Assembly (NCBI GenBank): GCA_902826945.1
Contig: CADEGS010000004.1
Coordinates: 19,673 to 83,672, forward strand
Direction: 5' to 3'
Length of the DNA: 64,000 nucleotides
DNA from: an uncultured bacterium
GTDB lineage: Bacteria > Planctomycetota > UBA1135 > GCA-002686595
Each line of letters begins with the position of its first letter. The first letter of the stretch is position 1. Both the position numbers and the translations under genes were made by a program. This document shows, piece after piece, positions 39,671-48,447 of the stretch. Under the pieces are notes generated by a model, which worked only from the letters and a program-made list of their open reading frames with translations, was not told the DNA's origin and made no database searches.

Positions 39671-40819
39671 TCAGACCCCCAGCGCGCCCGTCAGGACGGC
39701 GAAGATCCCGTCGGCGGCGACGATCGCGACGATGCCGCTGACGACCGCCGCCGTGGCCGCGTCGCCGACGGCCGAGGCGCTGCCCGCGGTGCGCATCCCG
39801 CGCCGGCAGCCCGCGACCGCCACCAGCACGCCGAAGACGGCGCTCTTCGACAGGCCGACCAGACAGTCCGTGACCGAGATCGACTCGACCGTGCGCCGCG
39901 AGTACTCGGCCAGGGGGATGTCGAGCACGAGCATCCCGACCAGCCCGCCGCCGGCGATGCCGATCAGGTCGGCGAAGATGCACAGGAACGGCATCATCAG
40001 GAACAGCGCCAGCACGCGCGGCAGAACCAGGTACTCGAGCGGCTGGAGCCCGAGCGTCACGAGCGCGTCCACCTCCTCGTTGACCTTCATCGTGCCGATC
40101 TGCGCGGCGAAGGCCGCCCCGGTGCGCCCGGCCATCAGGATGCCGGTCATCAGCGCGCCCATCTCGCGCACCATGCCCACCCCGACCAGGTTCGCGACGT
40201 AGACCTGCGCGCCGAAGCGCTCGAGCTGCACCGCGCCGACGAAGGCCAGGATCAGGCCGACCAGGAACGCGATCAGCGCGACGATCGGCAGCGCGTGCGC
40301 GCCGCACTCCTGCACGAGCAGCCACAGGTCGCGCGCCTGGTAGCGCGCGCGGCGCGCGAAGAAGCGCTCGACCGCGAGCACGATCCCGCCCAGGAAGCCG
40401 AGCGCGTCGGCCGCGCCCGAGGCCGTGGCGAGCGTGCCCGCGCCGACGCGCGCGATCCACGGCGCGGGCGGCGGCTCGCGGCGCGGCTCGTGCTCGGGCG
40501 CCGCCTCGGCCAGCGCGAGCAGCTTGCGCACGCCCTCGGGCAGGCCGCCGCGGTCCACGGCGACCGAGCGCGCGCGGCACGCGGCGAGCACCGCGCGCAG
40601 GAAGGTCAAGAGACCGCTGTCCCAGGCGCGCACGCCGTCCGCGCGGAAGCGCAGGCGCTCGGTGGGGCGCGCGTCGAGCTCGCGCGCCACGTCCGCCGCC
40701 GACGGCCGCGCCAGCGCGAGCAGCCAGTCGCCGGCCAGGCGCACCTCGAGGGTCCGCTCGTCCGGCCGGGCGAAGGCGACCTCGCTCATGCGTCGGCCGG
40801 GGTCCGGCCGTGCGGACAT
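39671..40819 (-). CDS. mlaE: MlaE-type permease with an N-terminal STAS-like domain
   Basis: This 382-residue protein has a C-terminal MlaE permease domain (about residues 130-382, five helices) with GLILAFVGAVQLERFGA, EMGALMTGILMAGRTGAAFAAQIGTMKVNEEVDAL and GISVTD-like segments. The first about 115 residues resemble a STAS fold (LEVRLAGDWLLAL..., VRAWDSGLLTFLRAVLAAC). In Escherichia coli the STAS partner MlaB is separate; fusion to the permease is known in other bacteria. ATG 40819 is used; ATG 40789 is equally possible, as neither has a good binding site. Confidence 0.92.
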   Translation of the reverse strand: MSARPDPGRRMSEVAFARPDERTLEVRLAGDWLLALARPSAADVARELDARPTERLRFRADGVRAWDSGLLTFLRAVLAACRARSVAVDRGGLPEGVRKLLALAEAAPEHEPRREPPPAPWIARVGAGTLATASGAADALGFLGGIVLAVERFFARRARYQARDLWLLVQECGAHALPIVALIAFLVGLILAFVGAVQLERFGAQVYVANLVGVGMVREMGALMTGILMAGRTGAAFAAQIGTMKVNEEVDALVTLGLQPLEYLVLPRVLALFLMMPFLCIFADLIGIAGGGLVGMLVLDIPLAEYSRRTVESISVTDCLVGLSKSAVFGVLVAVAGCRRGMRTAGSASAVGDAATAAVVSGIVAIVAADGIFAVLTGALGV

Positions 40820-40959
40820 GCTAGGTGCGCTTCAGGTCGCCCGCAATCGGCGCGCCGGGCGGACGCGCTGCTCTGTCCAGCCCGCGCGCTCAGAAAGGCA
40901 GGAGCGGGCGCGCGGCGGTCCGCTCCAGAGAGCAACCCGCCGCCGACGAGGACGACACG

Positions 40960-41463
40960 ATGAGGACCCAGGACGCCGAGGCTCTCTCGGACACGAGCGG
41001 CACGCGCACCGCCGGGAAGCGCGCCCCGGGCGCCGCGGCGCTCGACCTGCTGCTCGCCGATCTCTTCGCCCTGTACGTGAAGACGAAGGGCTTCCACTGG
41101 CACGTTTCCGGCCCGCACTTCCGCGACCACCACCTGCTGCTCGACGAGCAGGCGCAGCAGGTCTTCGCGGCGATCGACCCGCTGGCCGAGCGCGTGCGCG
41201 CGCTCGGGAGCACGACCTTGCGCTCGATCGGGCACGTCGCGCGCCTGCAGCGCGTGCGCGACCACGACGCCGAGGGGACGCCGGCCGCCGCCATGCTGGC
41301 CGAGCTGCGCCTGGACAACGAGCGGCTGGCCGCGCACCTGCGCGAGGCGCACGAGCTCTGCGACGAGCGCGGCGACGTGGCCACCGCCAGCCTGCTCGAG
41401 ACCTGGATCGACGAGGCCGAGCGGCGCGCATGGTTCCTGCGCGAGACGGCTGGGCCGGGGTAG
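40960..41463 (+). CDS. dps: Dps-family ferritin-like protein
   Basis: This 167-residue protein has the four-helix ferritin fold of Dps. The motif KTKGFHWHVSGPHFRDHHLLLDE supplies the His and Asp/Glu residues of the inter-subunit ferroxidase site. Dps forms 12-subunit shells that store iron and protect DNA from peroxide. ATG 40960 follows GAGGA by 7 bp; the in-frame extension upstream is low-complexity. It sits alone, divergent from mlaE and convergent with the sigma factor gene. No OxyR or Fur site is recognised upstream. Confidence 0.9.
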   Translation: MRTQDAEALSDTSGTRTAGKRAPGAAALDLLLADLFALYVKTKGFHWHVSGPHFRDHHLLLDEQAQQVFAAIDPLAERVRALGSTTLRSIGHVARLQRVRDHDAEGTPAAAMLAELRLDNERLAAHLREAHELCDERGDVATASLLETWIDEAERRAWFLRETAGPG

Positions 41464-41496
41464 CGGCCAGCAGGCTGCGCGCGCGCCGGGAGCTCC

Positions 41497-42117
41497 TCAG
41501 CCCGACGACGTCGCCGGGCGGTCCGGGTCGTCGAGCGCGTCGGCGAGCGCGAGCAGGGCGCGGTTCAAGCGCCGCTGGACCGTCTTCGTGGACACGCCGA
41601 GCAGGAGCGCGACCTCGGTCTGCGCCAGGTCCTGGATGCGCACCAGGCCGAAGACCTCGCGCTCGTCCTCCGGCAGCGCCTCGATCGCCGCGAGGATGCG
41701 ACGCGCGTTCGGGCCGATCGTGCCGTGGCTCGACTCCGGCGCGGGGATGGACGTGTCGTGCACCGCGGCGGCGGCGGGCTGCTCGGCGAGGCGTCGAGCG
41801 AGCTCGTTCAGCTCCCAGCGCATGTGCTGGTTCGCGAGCGCGAAGAACTGGCGCACGGTCCCGGGCCGGACCTCGCGCAGGGCCTTGAGCAGCCGCTCGA
41901 CCACGCCGCCGAGCACCTCGTCGGAGGCGAGGTTGAGCGGCGGCCGCGTGAGCCGCGGGTAGCTGCGCCACAGGAGCGAGCCGCACAGGACCTGCAGGCG
42001 GCGCGCGGCGCCGGCGAGCAGCTCGCGCACCACCGCGGCGTCGGGCGCGTCGGCGGGCGACGCGGCCAGGACGTCGAGGTACCGCTGGACGACCGCGGTC
42101 GTGTGGGCGCCGTCCAT
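41497..42117 (-). CDS. ECF-type RNA polymerase sigma factor
   Basis: This 206-residue protein has region 2 (about residues 50-115, with a recognisable ANQHMRWELNELARR stretch) and region 4 (about 135-200: ALPEDEREVFGLVRIQDLAQ then TEVALLLGVSTKTVQRRLNRAL), with a linker containing HDTSIPAPESS. This form is common in planctomycetes, where it often accompanies a Ser/Thr kinase, as here. The gene lies 41 bp after the kinase stop on the same strand, but has its own TAGGAT box 10 bp before its ATG. No anti-sigma gene is present; control through phosphorylation by the neighbour is likely but inferred. Confidence 0.85.
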   Translation of the reverse strand: MDGAHTTAVVQRYLDVLAASPADAPDAAVVRELLAGAARRLQVLCGSLLWRSYPRLTRPPLNLASDEVLGGVVERLLKALREVRPGTVRQFFALANQHMRWELNELARRLAEQPAAAAVHDTSIPAPESSHGTIGPNARRILAAIEALPEDEREVFGLVRIQDLAQTEVALLLGVSTKTVQRRLNRALLALADALDDPDRPATSSG

Positions 42118-42127
42118 GGTGCGCGCG

Positions 42128-42133
42128 ATCCTA
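42128..42133 (-). promoter_or_regulatory. -10-like hexamer TAGGAT for the ECF sigma factor gene
   Basis: On the minus strand TAGGAT lies 10 bp before ATG 42117, in the 41-bp gap after the kinase gene. It suggests an internal promoter allowing sigma expression independent of the kinase. Confidence 0.45.
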
Positions 42134-42158
42134 CCAGGGCGAGCGTCGCCGACGGGCA

Positions 42159-44909
42159 TCAGCGCGCCGGAGCGCGGGCGAGCAAGGACGCGACCTCGCC
42201 CCACAGCGCGCGGCACTGCTCGGCCTCCTCGGGGGGCAGGCGCTCGAGCGCCTCGGCGTCGCGCACGCCGGCGAGCCGCGGGTCGCGCTGCGCTCGCCAC
42301 CAGCGCTCGCGCAGCCGCGTCGCGTCCACGACCCGGCCGCCGTCGACCGGCTCGGACCAGGCCAGGAGCTCCTCGCACAGCCAGGCGCGCGCCTGCTCGC
42401 GCCAGGCGGCGCGCTCCAGGGCGTCGGGCGCGTCCGGCTCCGTCGCGAGCCCGGCCTGCGCGGCGCAGACCGCCGCCTCGAGACGCACCGCGCTGGTCAG
42501 GTCGTCGAAAGGGCGCGGCGTCTCGGCGAAGCCGCGCGCGTAGAGCGTCGCGGCGTCCGTCCAGCGCCCTTTCACGTAGCAGATCTCGGCGAAGTCCAGC
42601 GCCACGCTGCCCTCCGGCAGCGGGCCGCCTTCGAGCACGCCGTCGAGCAGCGCCTCGGTGCGCAGGCTGAGCTCGCACAGCTCGACCTGCGTCCCCGCCT
42701 GGGCGTGCTGGGGATGCGACGGCGGCAGCAGGTCGCGGCAGCGCACGGAAGCCTCGAGCGCCTCCTGCAGCCTGCCGGAGAGCCACAGGGCGTTCCCGAG
42801 CGTCCCGAAGACGAAGGCGTTGTCGGGCTCGATCGCGAGCGCGGCGCGGCAGTGCTCGATGGCCTCGTCGTAGCGCGCGCGGCGCACGAGCGCCGTGGCC
42901 ATGTTGCCGTGCCCGGCCGCGTTGCGCGGGTCGATCGCCAGCAGGCGGCCGAAGGTCTCGAGCGCCTCGTCGAGCTGGTAGTGCCAGAGGAAGATCGCGC
43001 CGAGGTTCGTGAGCACCGCCGCGGAGCGCGGCCGGATGGCGAGCGCGGAGCGGTAGAACTCGACGGCCTGCGGATCGTGGTGCAGGTCGAGCGCCCAGCC
43101 CGTCGAGACGTTCGCCCAGAAGTCGCCCGGGTGCTCGCGCTGCACGCGGCGCAGGAAGGCGACGCCGTCGCCGCCGACGGTCTCGAGGCGCTCGCCCAGC
43201 GCGACGAGCAGCTCCACCGGCTGCTCGGCGAGCGGCGCCGTGCGCGCGAGCTCCTCCAGCGCGTCCCGGTCGAACAGCGTCGCCGGGTCGCGCACGCGGT
43301 CGCGCCAGGGGTCGGGGTCGAGCGCGCGCACGACGGCCAGCACCCACGCGCGCCGCTCGGGGTCGGGGACGTGGGACGCCCAGTCGTCCAGCGCGGGCAG
43401 CAGCGCCTGGCGCGCCGCGGACGCGTCGAGCCGCGCCGCGGCGGCGGCGGGCGGCTCGCCGACGCGCGCCAGGCCCGAGGCCTCGAACGCCTCGCCGTAG
43501 GCGCGATCGCTCGCGGCGGCGGCCTCGCGGAAGTCGGCGATGGACGCGCGCGCCTCGCGGATGTCGGCCAGCGCGAGGACGAGGTCGAGCTCGCGCCCGA
43601 GCGCCGCGTGGCGCTCGCGCAGCGCGGCGGGCGCGCCGTGGGCGAGGCTTCCGCTGGCGCGCTCGAGCGCCGTGCGGGCCTCGGACCAGCGCCCGGCGCG
43701 CTCCAGCGCCAGCGCCTGGTCGAGCTCGGTGGAGGCGGCGCGCGCGATGCGCGCGTTTCGCCAGCCGACCCAGCCGCCGGCGCCGCCGAGCGCGAGGAGC
43801 GCCAGCGCGCCCGCCGCGCCCGCCGTCGCGTGCGCCGGACGGCGCCGCACCCACTTCGCCGCGCGCTCGAGCGGCCCGGTGCGACGCGCCGCGATCGGCT
43901 CGCCGCACTGGAAGCGCTGCAGGTCCTCCTCCAGCGCTTCGGCGCTCGCGTAGCGACGCTCCGGCTCCTTGCGCAGGCACGTCAGGCAGATCGTCTCGAG
44001 GTCGCGCGGGACGGCGGCGTTGCGGCGCGAGGGAGGGAGCGGCTCCTCGGAGAGCACCTGCATCTGGGTCGCGAGCGGCGAGCCGCCGAGGAACGGCGGG
44101 CGTCCGGTCAGCGTCTCGTAGAGGATCGCGCCGAGCGCCCAGACGTCGGCCGCCGGGCCGATGGCGTCGGACGAGCCGCGCACCTGCTCGGGCGCCATGT
44201 AGCTCGGCGTGCCGAGCCGCGCGCCGCTGGCGGTGAGCGTCGAGGCCGCGCGCAGCCGGCGCGCGAGGCCGAAGTCGGTGACCTTCGGCGTGCCGCTCGC
44301 GGTGAGCAGCACGTTCGCGGGCTTGAGGTCGCGGTGCACGATCCCGCTCGCGTGCGCGGCGCGCACCGCCGACGCCAGCGTCGCGACGAGCGCCGCGGCC
44401 TCGGACGCGGGCAGCGGGCGCCCGCCGAGCCGCTGCGCCAGGCTTCCGCCCTCGACGTGCTCCATCGTGAAGAACGGCCGGCCCTCGAGCTCGCCCACGT
44501 CGTGCACCTGGACGACGTTCGGGTGGCTCAGGCCGGCGACGGCCTCCGCCTCGAGCCGGAAGCGCGAGAGCTCCTGCGGCGTGGCGTGCGGCCCCGCCAG
44601 GAGCATCTTCACCGCGACGATGCGCTTGAGCCGCAGATGGCGCGCCTTGTAGACGACGCCCATCCCGCCGTGGCCGAGCACGGCGAGCACCTCGTGGCCG
44701 GGGATGTGCGGCAGACCGGCCGGCGGGAGCGCGAGGGCGTCCGAGCGCGGGAAGAGCGCGTCGAGCTCGGCCGCCACGCCGTGGAAGCGCCGGCAGCGCT
44801 CGCGCACGGCCCGGAGCAGCTCGGGATGCTCGCGGCACACCTCCTCGGGCGTGCGCTCCGAGTCCAGGACCTCCTCGACCAGCTCGCGGATGCGTGCTTC
44901 CTGCGACAT
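42159..44909 (-). CDS. Ser/Thr protein kinase with C-terminal TPR repeats
   Basis: This is a 916-residue protein. An N-terminal helical segment (RTPEEVCREHPELL, then AELDALFP) is typical of planctomycete kinases. The kinase domain (about 70-335) is intact: glycine loop LGHGGMGVVYKA, Lys in VAVKMLL, IVHRDLKPANVLL, TDFGLA and YMAPEQ. One transmembrane helix lies at about 350-375, and the C-terminal about 540 residues include TPR-like repeats such as NLGAIFLWHYQLDEALETF, presumably extracytoplasmic. This is a PknB-type receptor kinase. It is followed by an ECF sigma factor gene, a likely target. It is divergent from the enzyme cluster at 45 kb. Confidence 0.93.
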   Translation of the reverse strand: MSQEARIRELVEEVLDSERTPEEVCREHPELLRAVRERCRRFHGVAAELDALFPRSDALALPPAGLPHIPGHEVLAVLGHGGMGVVYKARHLRLKRIVAVKMLLAGPHATPQELSRFRLEAEAVAGLSHPNVVQVHDVGELEGRPFFTMEHVEGGSLAQRLGGRPLPASEAAALVATLASAVRAAHASGIVHRDLKPANVLLTASGTPKVTDFGLARRLRAASTLTASGARLGTPSYMAPEQVRGSSDAIGPAADVWALGAILYETLTGRPPFLGGSPLATQMQVLSEEPLPPSRRNAAVPRDLETICLTCLRKEPERRYASAEALEEDLQRFQCGEPIAARRTGPLERAAKWVRRRPAHATAGAAGALALLALGGAGGWVGWRNARIARAASTELDQALALERAGRWSEARTALERASGSLAHGAPAALRERHAALGRELDLVLALADIREARASIADFREAAAASDRAYGEAFEASGLARVGEPPAAAAARLDASAARQALLPALDDWASHVPDPERRAWVLAVVRALDPDPWRDRVRDPATLFDRDALEELARTAPLAEQPVELLVALGERLETVGGDGVAFLRRVQREHPGDFWANVSTGWALDLHHDPQAVEFYRSALAIRPRSAAVLTNLGAIFLWHYQLDEALETFGRLLAIDPRNAAGHGNMATALVRRARYDEAIEHCRAALAIEPDNAFVFGTLGNALWLSGRLQEALEASVRCRDLLPPSHPQHAQAGTQVELCELSLRTEALLDGVLEGGPLPEGSVALDFAEICYVKGRWTDAATLYARGFAETPRPFDDLTSAVRLEAAVCAAQAGLATEPDAPDALERAAWREQARAWLCEELLAWSEPVDGGRVVDATRLRERWWRAQRDPRLAGVRDAEALERLPPEEAEQCRALWGEVASLLARAPAR

Positions 44910-44978
44910 CGCCGGCCCTCCGGTGCACGACGATCATGCCACCGCCGTGCGCCGCCCGCCAGGCGCGCCGCGTCTCCC

Positions 44979-44998
44979 GCGACGGGGTGTCCCGTCGC
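44979..44998. promoter_or_regulatory. Perfect 8-bp inverted repeat between divergent genes
   Basis: GCGACGGG and CCCGTCGC flank GTGT, in the 164-bp region between the kinase and the hydrolase genes. A smaller repeat, ACCCG-TGA-CGGGT, follows at 45008-45020. They could be operators for either gene; no binding family is assigned. Confidence 0.35.
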
Positions 44999-45073
44999 TG
45001 CGCTCAGACCCGTGACGGGTGCGGCGTGGGCCGCGCCCACCGAGGCGAGCGACGCGAGAACCGAGGTCGTGCG

Positions 45074-45967
45074 ATGGAGACGAGCAACGGGAAGCCCGCG
45101 AGCGCGCGGGCAGCGGGAGGGGGGACGTCCGTGCGCGAGGGCGGCCCGCAGGCGGAGACGATCGTCCTCGTGCACGGGCTGTTCGTCAGCCGGCACTGCT
45201 GGGCGCGCTGGGTCGAGCGCTACCGCGCGCGCGGCCACCGCTGCGAGGCGCTGGCCTACCCCGGCCGCGAGGGGACGGTCGCCGAGCTGCGCGCGCGCTT
45301 CCCCGATCCCGAGCTGGCGCGCCTCGGCCTGCCCGAGGTGCTGGCGCACCTCGAGCGCGCGATCGCGGCGCTGCCGGGGCCCGCGATCCTGATCGGGCAC
45401 TCCTTCGGCGGGCTCCTGGTGCAGCTCCTGCTCGCGCGCGGGCTGGGCGTGGCGGGGGCCGCGATCGACTCCGTGCCGCCGTTCGGCGTGCTCGGCGCGC
45501 AGCCTTCGTTCCTGCGCGGCGTGTGGCGCGTCGTGCGTCCGGCGGCGAGCGGCGCGGGCTGCTACTTCATGCCCTTCGCCGACTTCCAGGACGTGTGGGC
45601 GAACACGCTGCCGCTGGCCGAGCAACGCGCGATCCACCCCGCGCTGATCGTGCCCGAGTCGCGCCGGCTGGCGCGCGGCGCGCTCGGGCTCGGCGCGCGC
45701 GTGCCCTTCGCGCGCGCGAGGGCGCCGCTCTTCTTCGTCGCGGGCGAGCGCGACCGCTTCATCCCGCCCGCGCTGAACCGCTCGAACGCGCGCCGCTACG
45801 CGCGGGCGAGGACCGACTTCCGCGTCTACCCGGGCCGCACGCACCACCTGCTCGACCAGGAGGGCTGGCAGGAGATCGCCGACGACGTCCTGGCCTGGAC
45901 GACGCACGCCGCGGCGCAGCGCCGCCCCGCGGCGGGCCCGACGCGCGGCGGGAGGAACGAGGCGTGA
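45074..45967 (+). CDS. Alpha/beta hydrolase
   Basis: This 297-residue protein has a polar N-terminus of about 35 residues and then a hydrolase core: [14 protein letters not shown] (oxyanion hole), [10 protein letters not shown] (nucleophile Ser), GERDRF (acid) and [10 protein letters not shown] (His). It resembles esterase/lipase-like hydrolases of unknown substrate. The start is ATG 45074. It heads a run of five co-directional enzyme genes, but the 107-bp gap to the next gene leaves room for a separate promoter. Confidence 0.85.
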   Translation: METSNGKPASARAAGGGTSVREGGPQAETIVLVHGLFVSRHCWARWVERYRARGHRCEALAYPGREGTVAELRARFPDPELARLGLPEVLAHLERAIAALPGPAILIGHSFGGLLVQLLLARGLGVAGAAIDSVPPFGVLGAQPSFLRGVWRVVRPAASGAGCYFMPFADFQDVWANTLPLAEQRAIHPALIVPESRRLARGALGLGARVPFARARAPLFFVAGERDRFIPPALNRSNARRYARARTDFRVYPGRTHHLLDQEGWQEIADDVLAWTTHAAAQRRPAAGPTRGGRNEA

Positions 45968-46074
45968 CGCGCGCCCGACGCTCCGCCGCCGCGCCGCGCG
46001 CGCCGGCTGTCCAGCCGCTCCGCTCAGGACGTCGGGGAGCGACCGAGAGCGCGCCCCGCGCCGAGCACGACCGC

Positions 46075-47049
46075 ATGCACGCCCCGCACGCAGCCCCGTC
46101 GATCGCGCTGTCGCGCCGCGCCCTCCTGGCCGCGGGCGCCGGCGCGCTGGCGGGAGCCTGCGCCGCGCGGGCGCTGCGCCACGCGCCGACGAACGAGACC
46201 CGACCCACGGAGCGAGAGCGACGACCCATGAGCACGATCACGACCGAAGACGGCACGCAGATCTTCTTCAAGGACTGGGGCGCGGGGCAGCCCGTGGTCT
46301 TCAGCCACGGCTGGCCGCTCACCGCGGACGCCTGGGACGACCAGATGGTGTTCCTCGCCGCGCGCGGCTTCCGCTGCATCGCGCACGACCGCCGCAGCCA
46401 CGGTCGCTCGACCCAGACCTGGGAGGGCAACGAGATGGACACCTACGCCGACGACCTGGCCGCGCTGGCGGAGGCGCTCGACCTGCGCGACGCGGTCCAC
46501 GTCGGGCACTCGACGGGCGGCGGCGAGGTGGCGCGCTACATCGGACGGCACGGGACGGAGCGCGTCGCCAAGGCGGTGCTCATCGGCGCCGTGCCGCCGA
46601 TCATGCTGCGGACGGCCGCGAACCCCGGCGGGCTCCCGATGGCGAGCTTCGACGCGATCCGCGCGGGCGTCCTGGCCGATCGCTCGCAGTTCTACAAGGA
46701 CCTGACGACGCCCTTCTACGGGGCGAACCGTCCCGAGGCGAAGGTCTCGCAGGGCATGCGCGACGAGTTCTGGCGGCAGGGCATGCAGGGCGGCCTCAAG
46801 GGCCAGCTGGACTGCATCAAGGCCTTCTCCGAGACCGACTTCACCCAGGACCTGGTGCGCTGCGACGTGCCGACGCTCGTCCTGCACGGCGACGACGACC
46901 AGATCGTCCCGATCGCCGCCTCGGCGCTGCGCACGGCGAAGCTCGTCAAGGGGGCGCGCCTGAAGGTCCTGCCGGGCGTCGGTCACGGCCTGTGCACGAC
47001 GGACAAGGACCTGGTCAACGCCGAGCTGCTGGCGTTCCTGCGCTCCTGA
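46075..47049 (+). CDS. Non-heme chloroperoxidase-like alpha/beta hydrolase with a Tat-lipoprotein-like leader
   Basis: From residue about 52 the 324-residue protein is a near-canonical cofactor-free haloperoxidase: [63 protein letters not shown] and the terminal His in GVGHGL. Such proteins act as esterases or perhydrolases. Normally they begin at the STITT sequence (here ATG 46228, preceded by GAGCGAGAGCG). The preceding frame from ATG 46075 encodes a twin-arginine [17 protein letters not shown], a plausible Tat signal with a lipobox. The longer form is annotated; both starts are possible. It is followed 74 bp downstream by the YcaC-like gene. Confidence 0.85.
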   Translation: MHAPHAAPSIALSRRALLAAGAGALAGACAARALRHAPTNETRPTERERRPMSTITTEDGTQIFFKDWGAGQPVVFSHGWPLTADAWDDQMVFLAARGFRCIAHDRRSHGRSTQTWEGNEMDTYADDLAALAEALDLRDAVHVGHSTGGGEVARYIGRHGTERVAKAVLIGAVPPIMLRTAANPGGLPMASFDAIRAGVLADRSQFYKDLTTPFYGANRPEAKVSQGMRDEFWRQGMQGGLKGQLDCIKAFSETDFTQDLVRCDVPTLVLHGDDDQIVPIAASALRTAKLVKGARLKVLPGVGHGLCTTDKDLVNAELLAFLRS

Positions 47050-47123
47050 CACGAGCGGGCGCGACGCCGAGACGGCGCCGGCCCTCACCGACCGAACCAC
47101 GACACGAGGAAGCGAAGCGAACC

Positions 47124-47825
47124 ATGGCACGGATGCTCCCCGACACCGACGGCGGCCTCGTCACTCCCGACAACTGCGCGGTGGTCTTCATCGACCACCA
47201 GCCGCAGATGACGTTCGGCGTGGCGAACATCGACCGCGCGCTCCTGATGAACAACGTCGTCCTGCTGGCCAAGGCGGCCAGGCTCTACGACGTCCCGACG
47301 GTGCTCACGGCCGTCGAGACCGAGGGCTTCTCGGGCTACGTGTGGCCCGAGCTGCTCGACGTCTTCCCCGGCCAGGCGGTCGTCGAGCGCACCTCGATGA
47401 ACTCCTGGGACGACGCCGGCTTCCGCGAGGCGCTCGAGGCCACCGGGCGCAAGAACGTCCTGATCGCCGGCCTGTGGACCGAGGTGTGCGTCACCTGGCC
47501 CGCGCTGCACCTGCTGGCCGAGGGCTACAACGTGTTCGTCGTCGAGGACGCGTGCGGGGCGACCTCGCAGGCGGCCCAGGAGGCGTCGCTCTCGCGCATG
47601 GTGCAGGCCGGCGTCGTGCGGCTGACGACGATCGCCGCGGTGCTCGAGCTCCAGCGCGACTGGGCGCGGCACGAGCACTACGACGGGCTGATGGCGCTGA
47701 TCCGCCAGCACGGCGGGGCCTACGGCTCGGGCGTGGAGTACGCCTACACGATGGTGCACAAGGCGCCGCAGTCGGCGCAGAAGCCGCAGGTCGTCCCCAA
47801 GGCCAAGGCGCCGGCCGCTCGCTGA
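47124..47825 (+). CDS. YcaC-like isochorismatase-family hydrolase
   Basis: This 233-residue protein shows the isochorismatase-like cysteine hydrolase fold with an Asp in AVVFIDHQP, a Lys in LLAKAARLYDVP and the nucleophile Cys in GLWTEVCVTWPAL, the usual D-K-C triad. The segment SMNSWDDAGF and the C-terminal helices fit the YcaC group, whose substrates are mostly unknown. A polar Lys/Pro-rich tail of about 20 residues follows the core. It is third in the enzyme cluster; the same set (haloperoxidase, YcaC, ABM, amidohydrolase) recurs together in other bacteria as I recall, but the pathway is not established. Confidence 0.87.
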   Translation: MARMLPDTDGGLVTPDNCAVVFIDHQPQMTFGVANIDRALLMNNVVLLAKAARLYDVPTVLTAVETEGFSGYVWPELLDVFPGQAVVERTSMNSWDDAGFREALEATGRKNVLIAGLWTEVCVTWPALHLLAEGYNVFVVEDACGATSQAAQEASLSRMVQAGVVRLTTIAAVLELQRDWARHEHYDGLMALIRQHGGAYGSGVEYAYTMVHKAPQSAQKPQVVPKAKAPAAR

Positions 47826-47877
47826 CGCGCGCGTCGCTCCGGCGCTCCTGCGCGAGCGTCGGGGCGCGGAGGGACTC

Positions 47878-48447
47878 ATGACGAGCTCCGCGGCTCCCGG
47901 CCTCACGGTCGTCGTCTCGCGCCGCATCCGCCCCGGGCGCGAGCGCGAGTACGAGGGCGCGATGCGCGACTTCGTGGCCTGGTCGCTCGGGCGGCCGGGC
48001 CACGAGGGCCTGCACGTCCTGCGACCCGGGCCGCAGGAGAGCGACTACACAGTCGTCGCGCGCTTCCGCGACGAGGCCGCGCGGCGCTCCTTCATCGCCG
48101 CGCCCGAGTACGCCGCCTGGATGGCGCGCCTGGGGGAGCTGACCGACGGGCCGGCGAAGATCCGCGAGCTCTGCGGGCTCGAGGGCTTCGTGACGCTGCC
48201 CGGCCACGCGCTGCGGCGGCCGCCGACCTGGAAGCTCGCCGGGGCGACCTTTCTCGGCGTGCTGCCGACGGCGCTGGTGCTGGGGGAGCTGCTCGCGCCG
48301 CGCCTCGCGTCCTGGCCGCTGCTCGCGCGCGCGGCCGCCTTCAACGCCGCCGTCGTGGCGTGCCTGTCCTGGATCGTGATGCCGGCGGTGACGCGCGCGC
48401 TGCACGGCTGGCTCCTTCCCACCCGCGCGGACGAGGACGAGCGATGA
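47878..48447 (+). CDS. Antibiotic-biosynthesis-monooxygenase (ABM) domain membrane protein
   Basis: This 189-residue protein has an N-terminal ABM ferredoxin-like domain (about residues 8-105: VVVSRRIRPGREREYE..., HVLRPGPQESDYTVVARF) followed by two transmembrane helices (about 122-140 and 148-168). ABM domains include cofactor-free monooxygenases and many uncharacterised proteins. The ABM-plus-two-helices arrangement is a known type without an assigned reaction. Its stop overlaps the amidohydrolase start (ATGA), indicating translational coupling. Confidence 0.85.
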   Translation: MTSSAAPGLTVVVSRRIRPGREREYEGAMRDFVAWSLGRPGHEGLHVLRPGPQESDYTVVARFRDEAARRSFIAAPEYAAWMARLGELTDGPAKIRELCGLEGFVTLPGHALRRPPTWKLAGATFLGVLPTALVLGELLAPRLASWPLLARAAAFNAAVVACLSWIVMPAVTRALHGWLLPTRADEDER

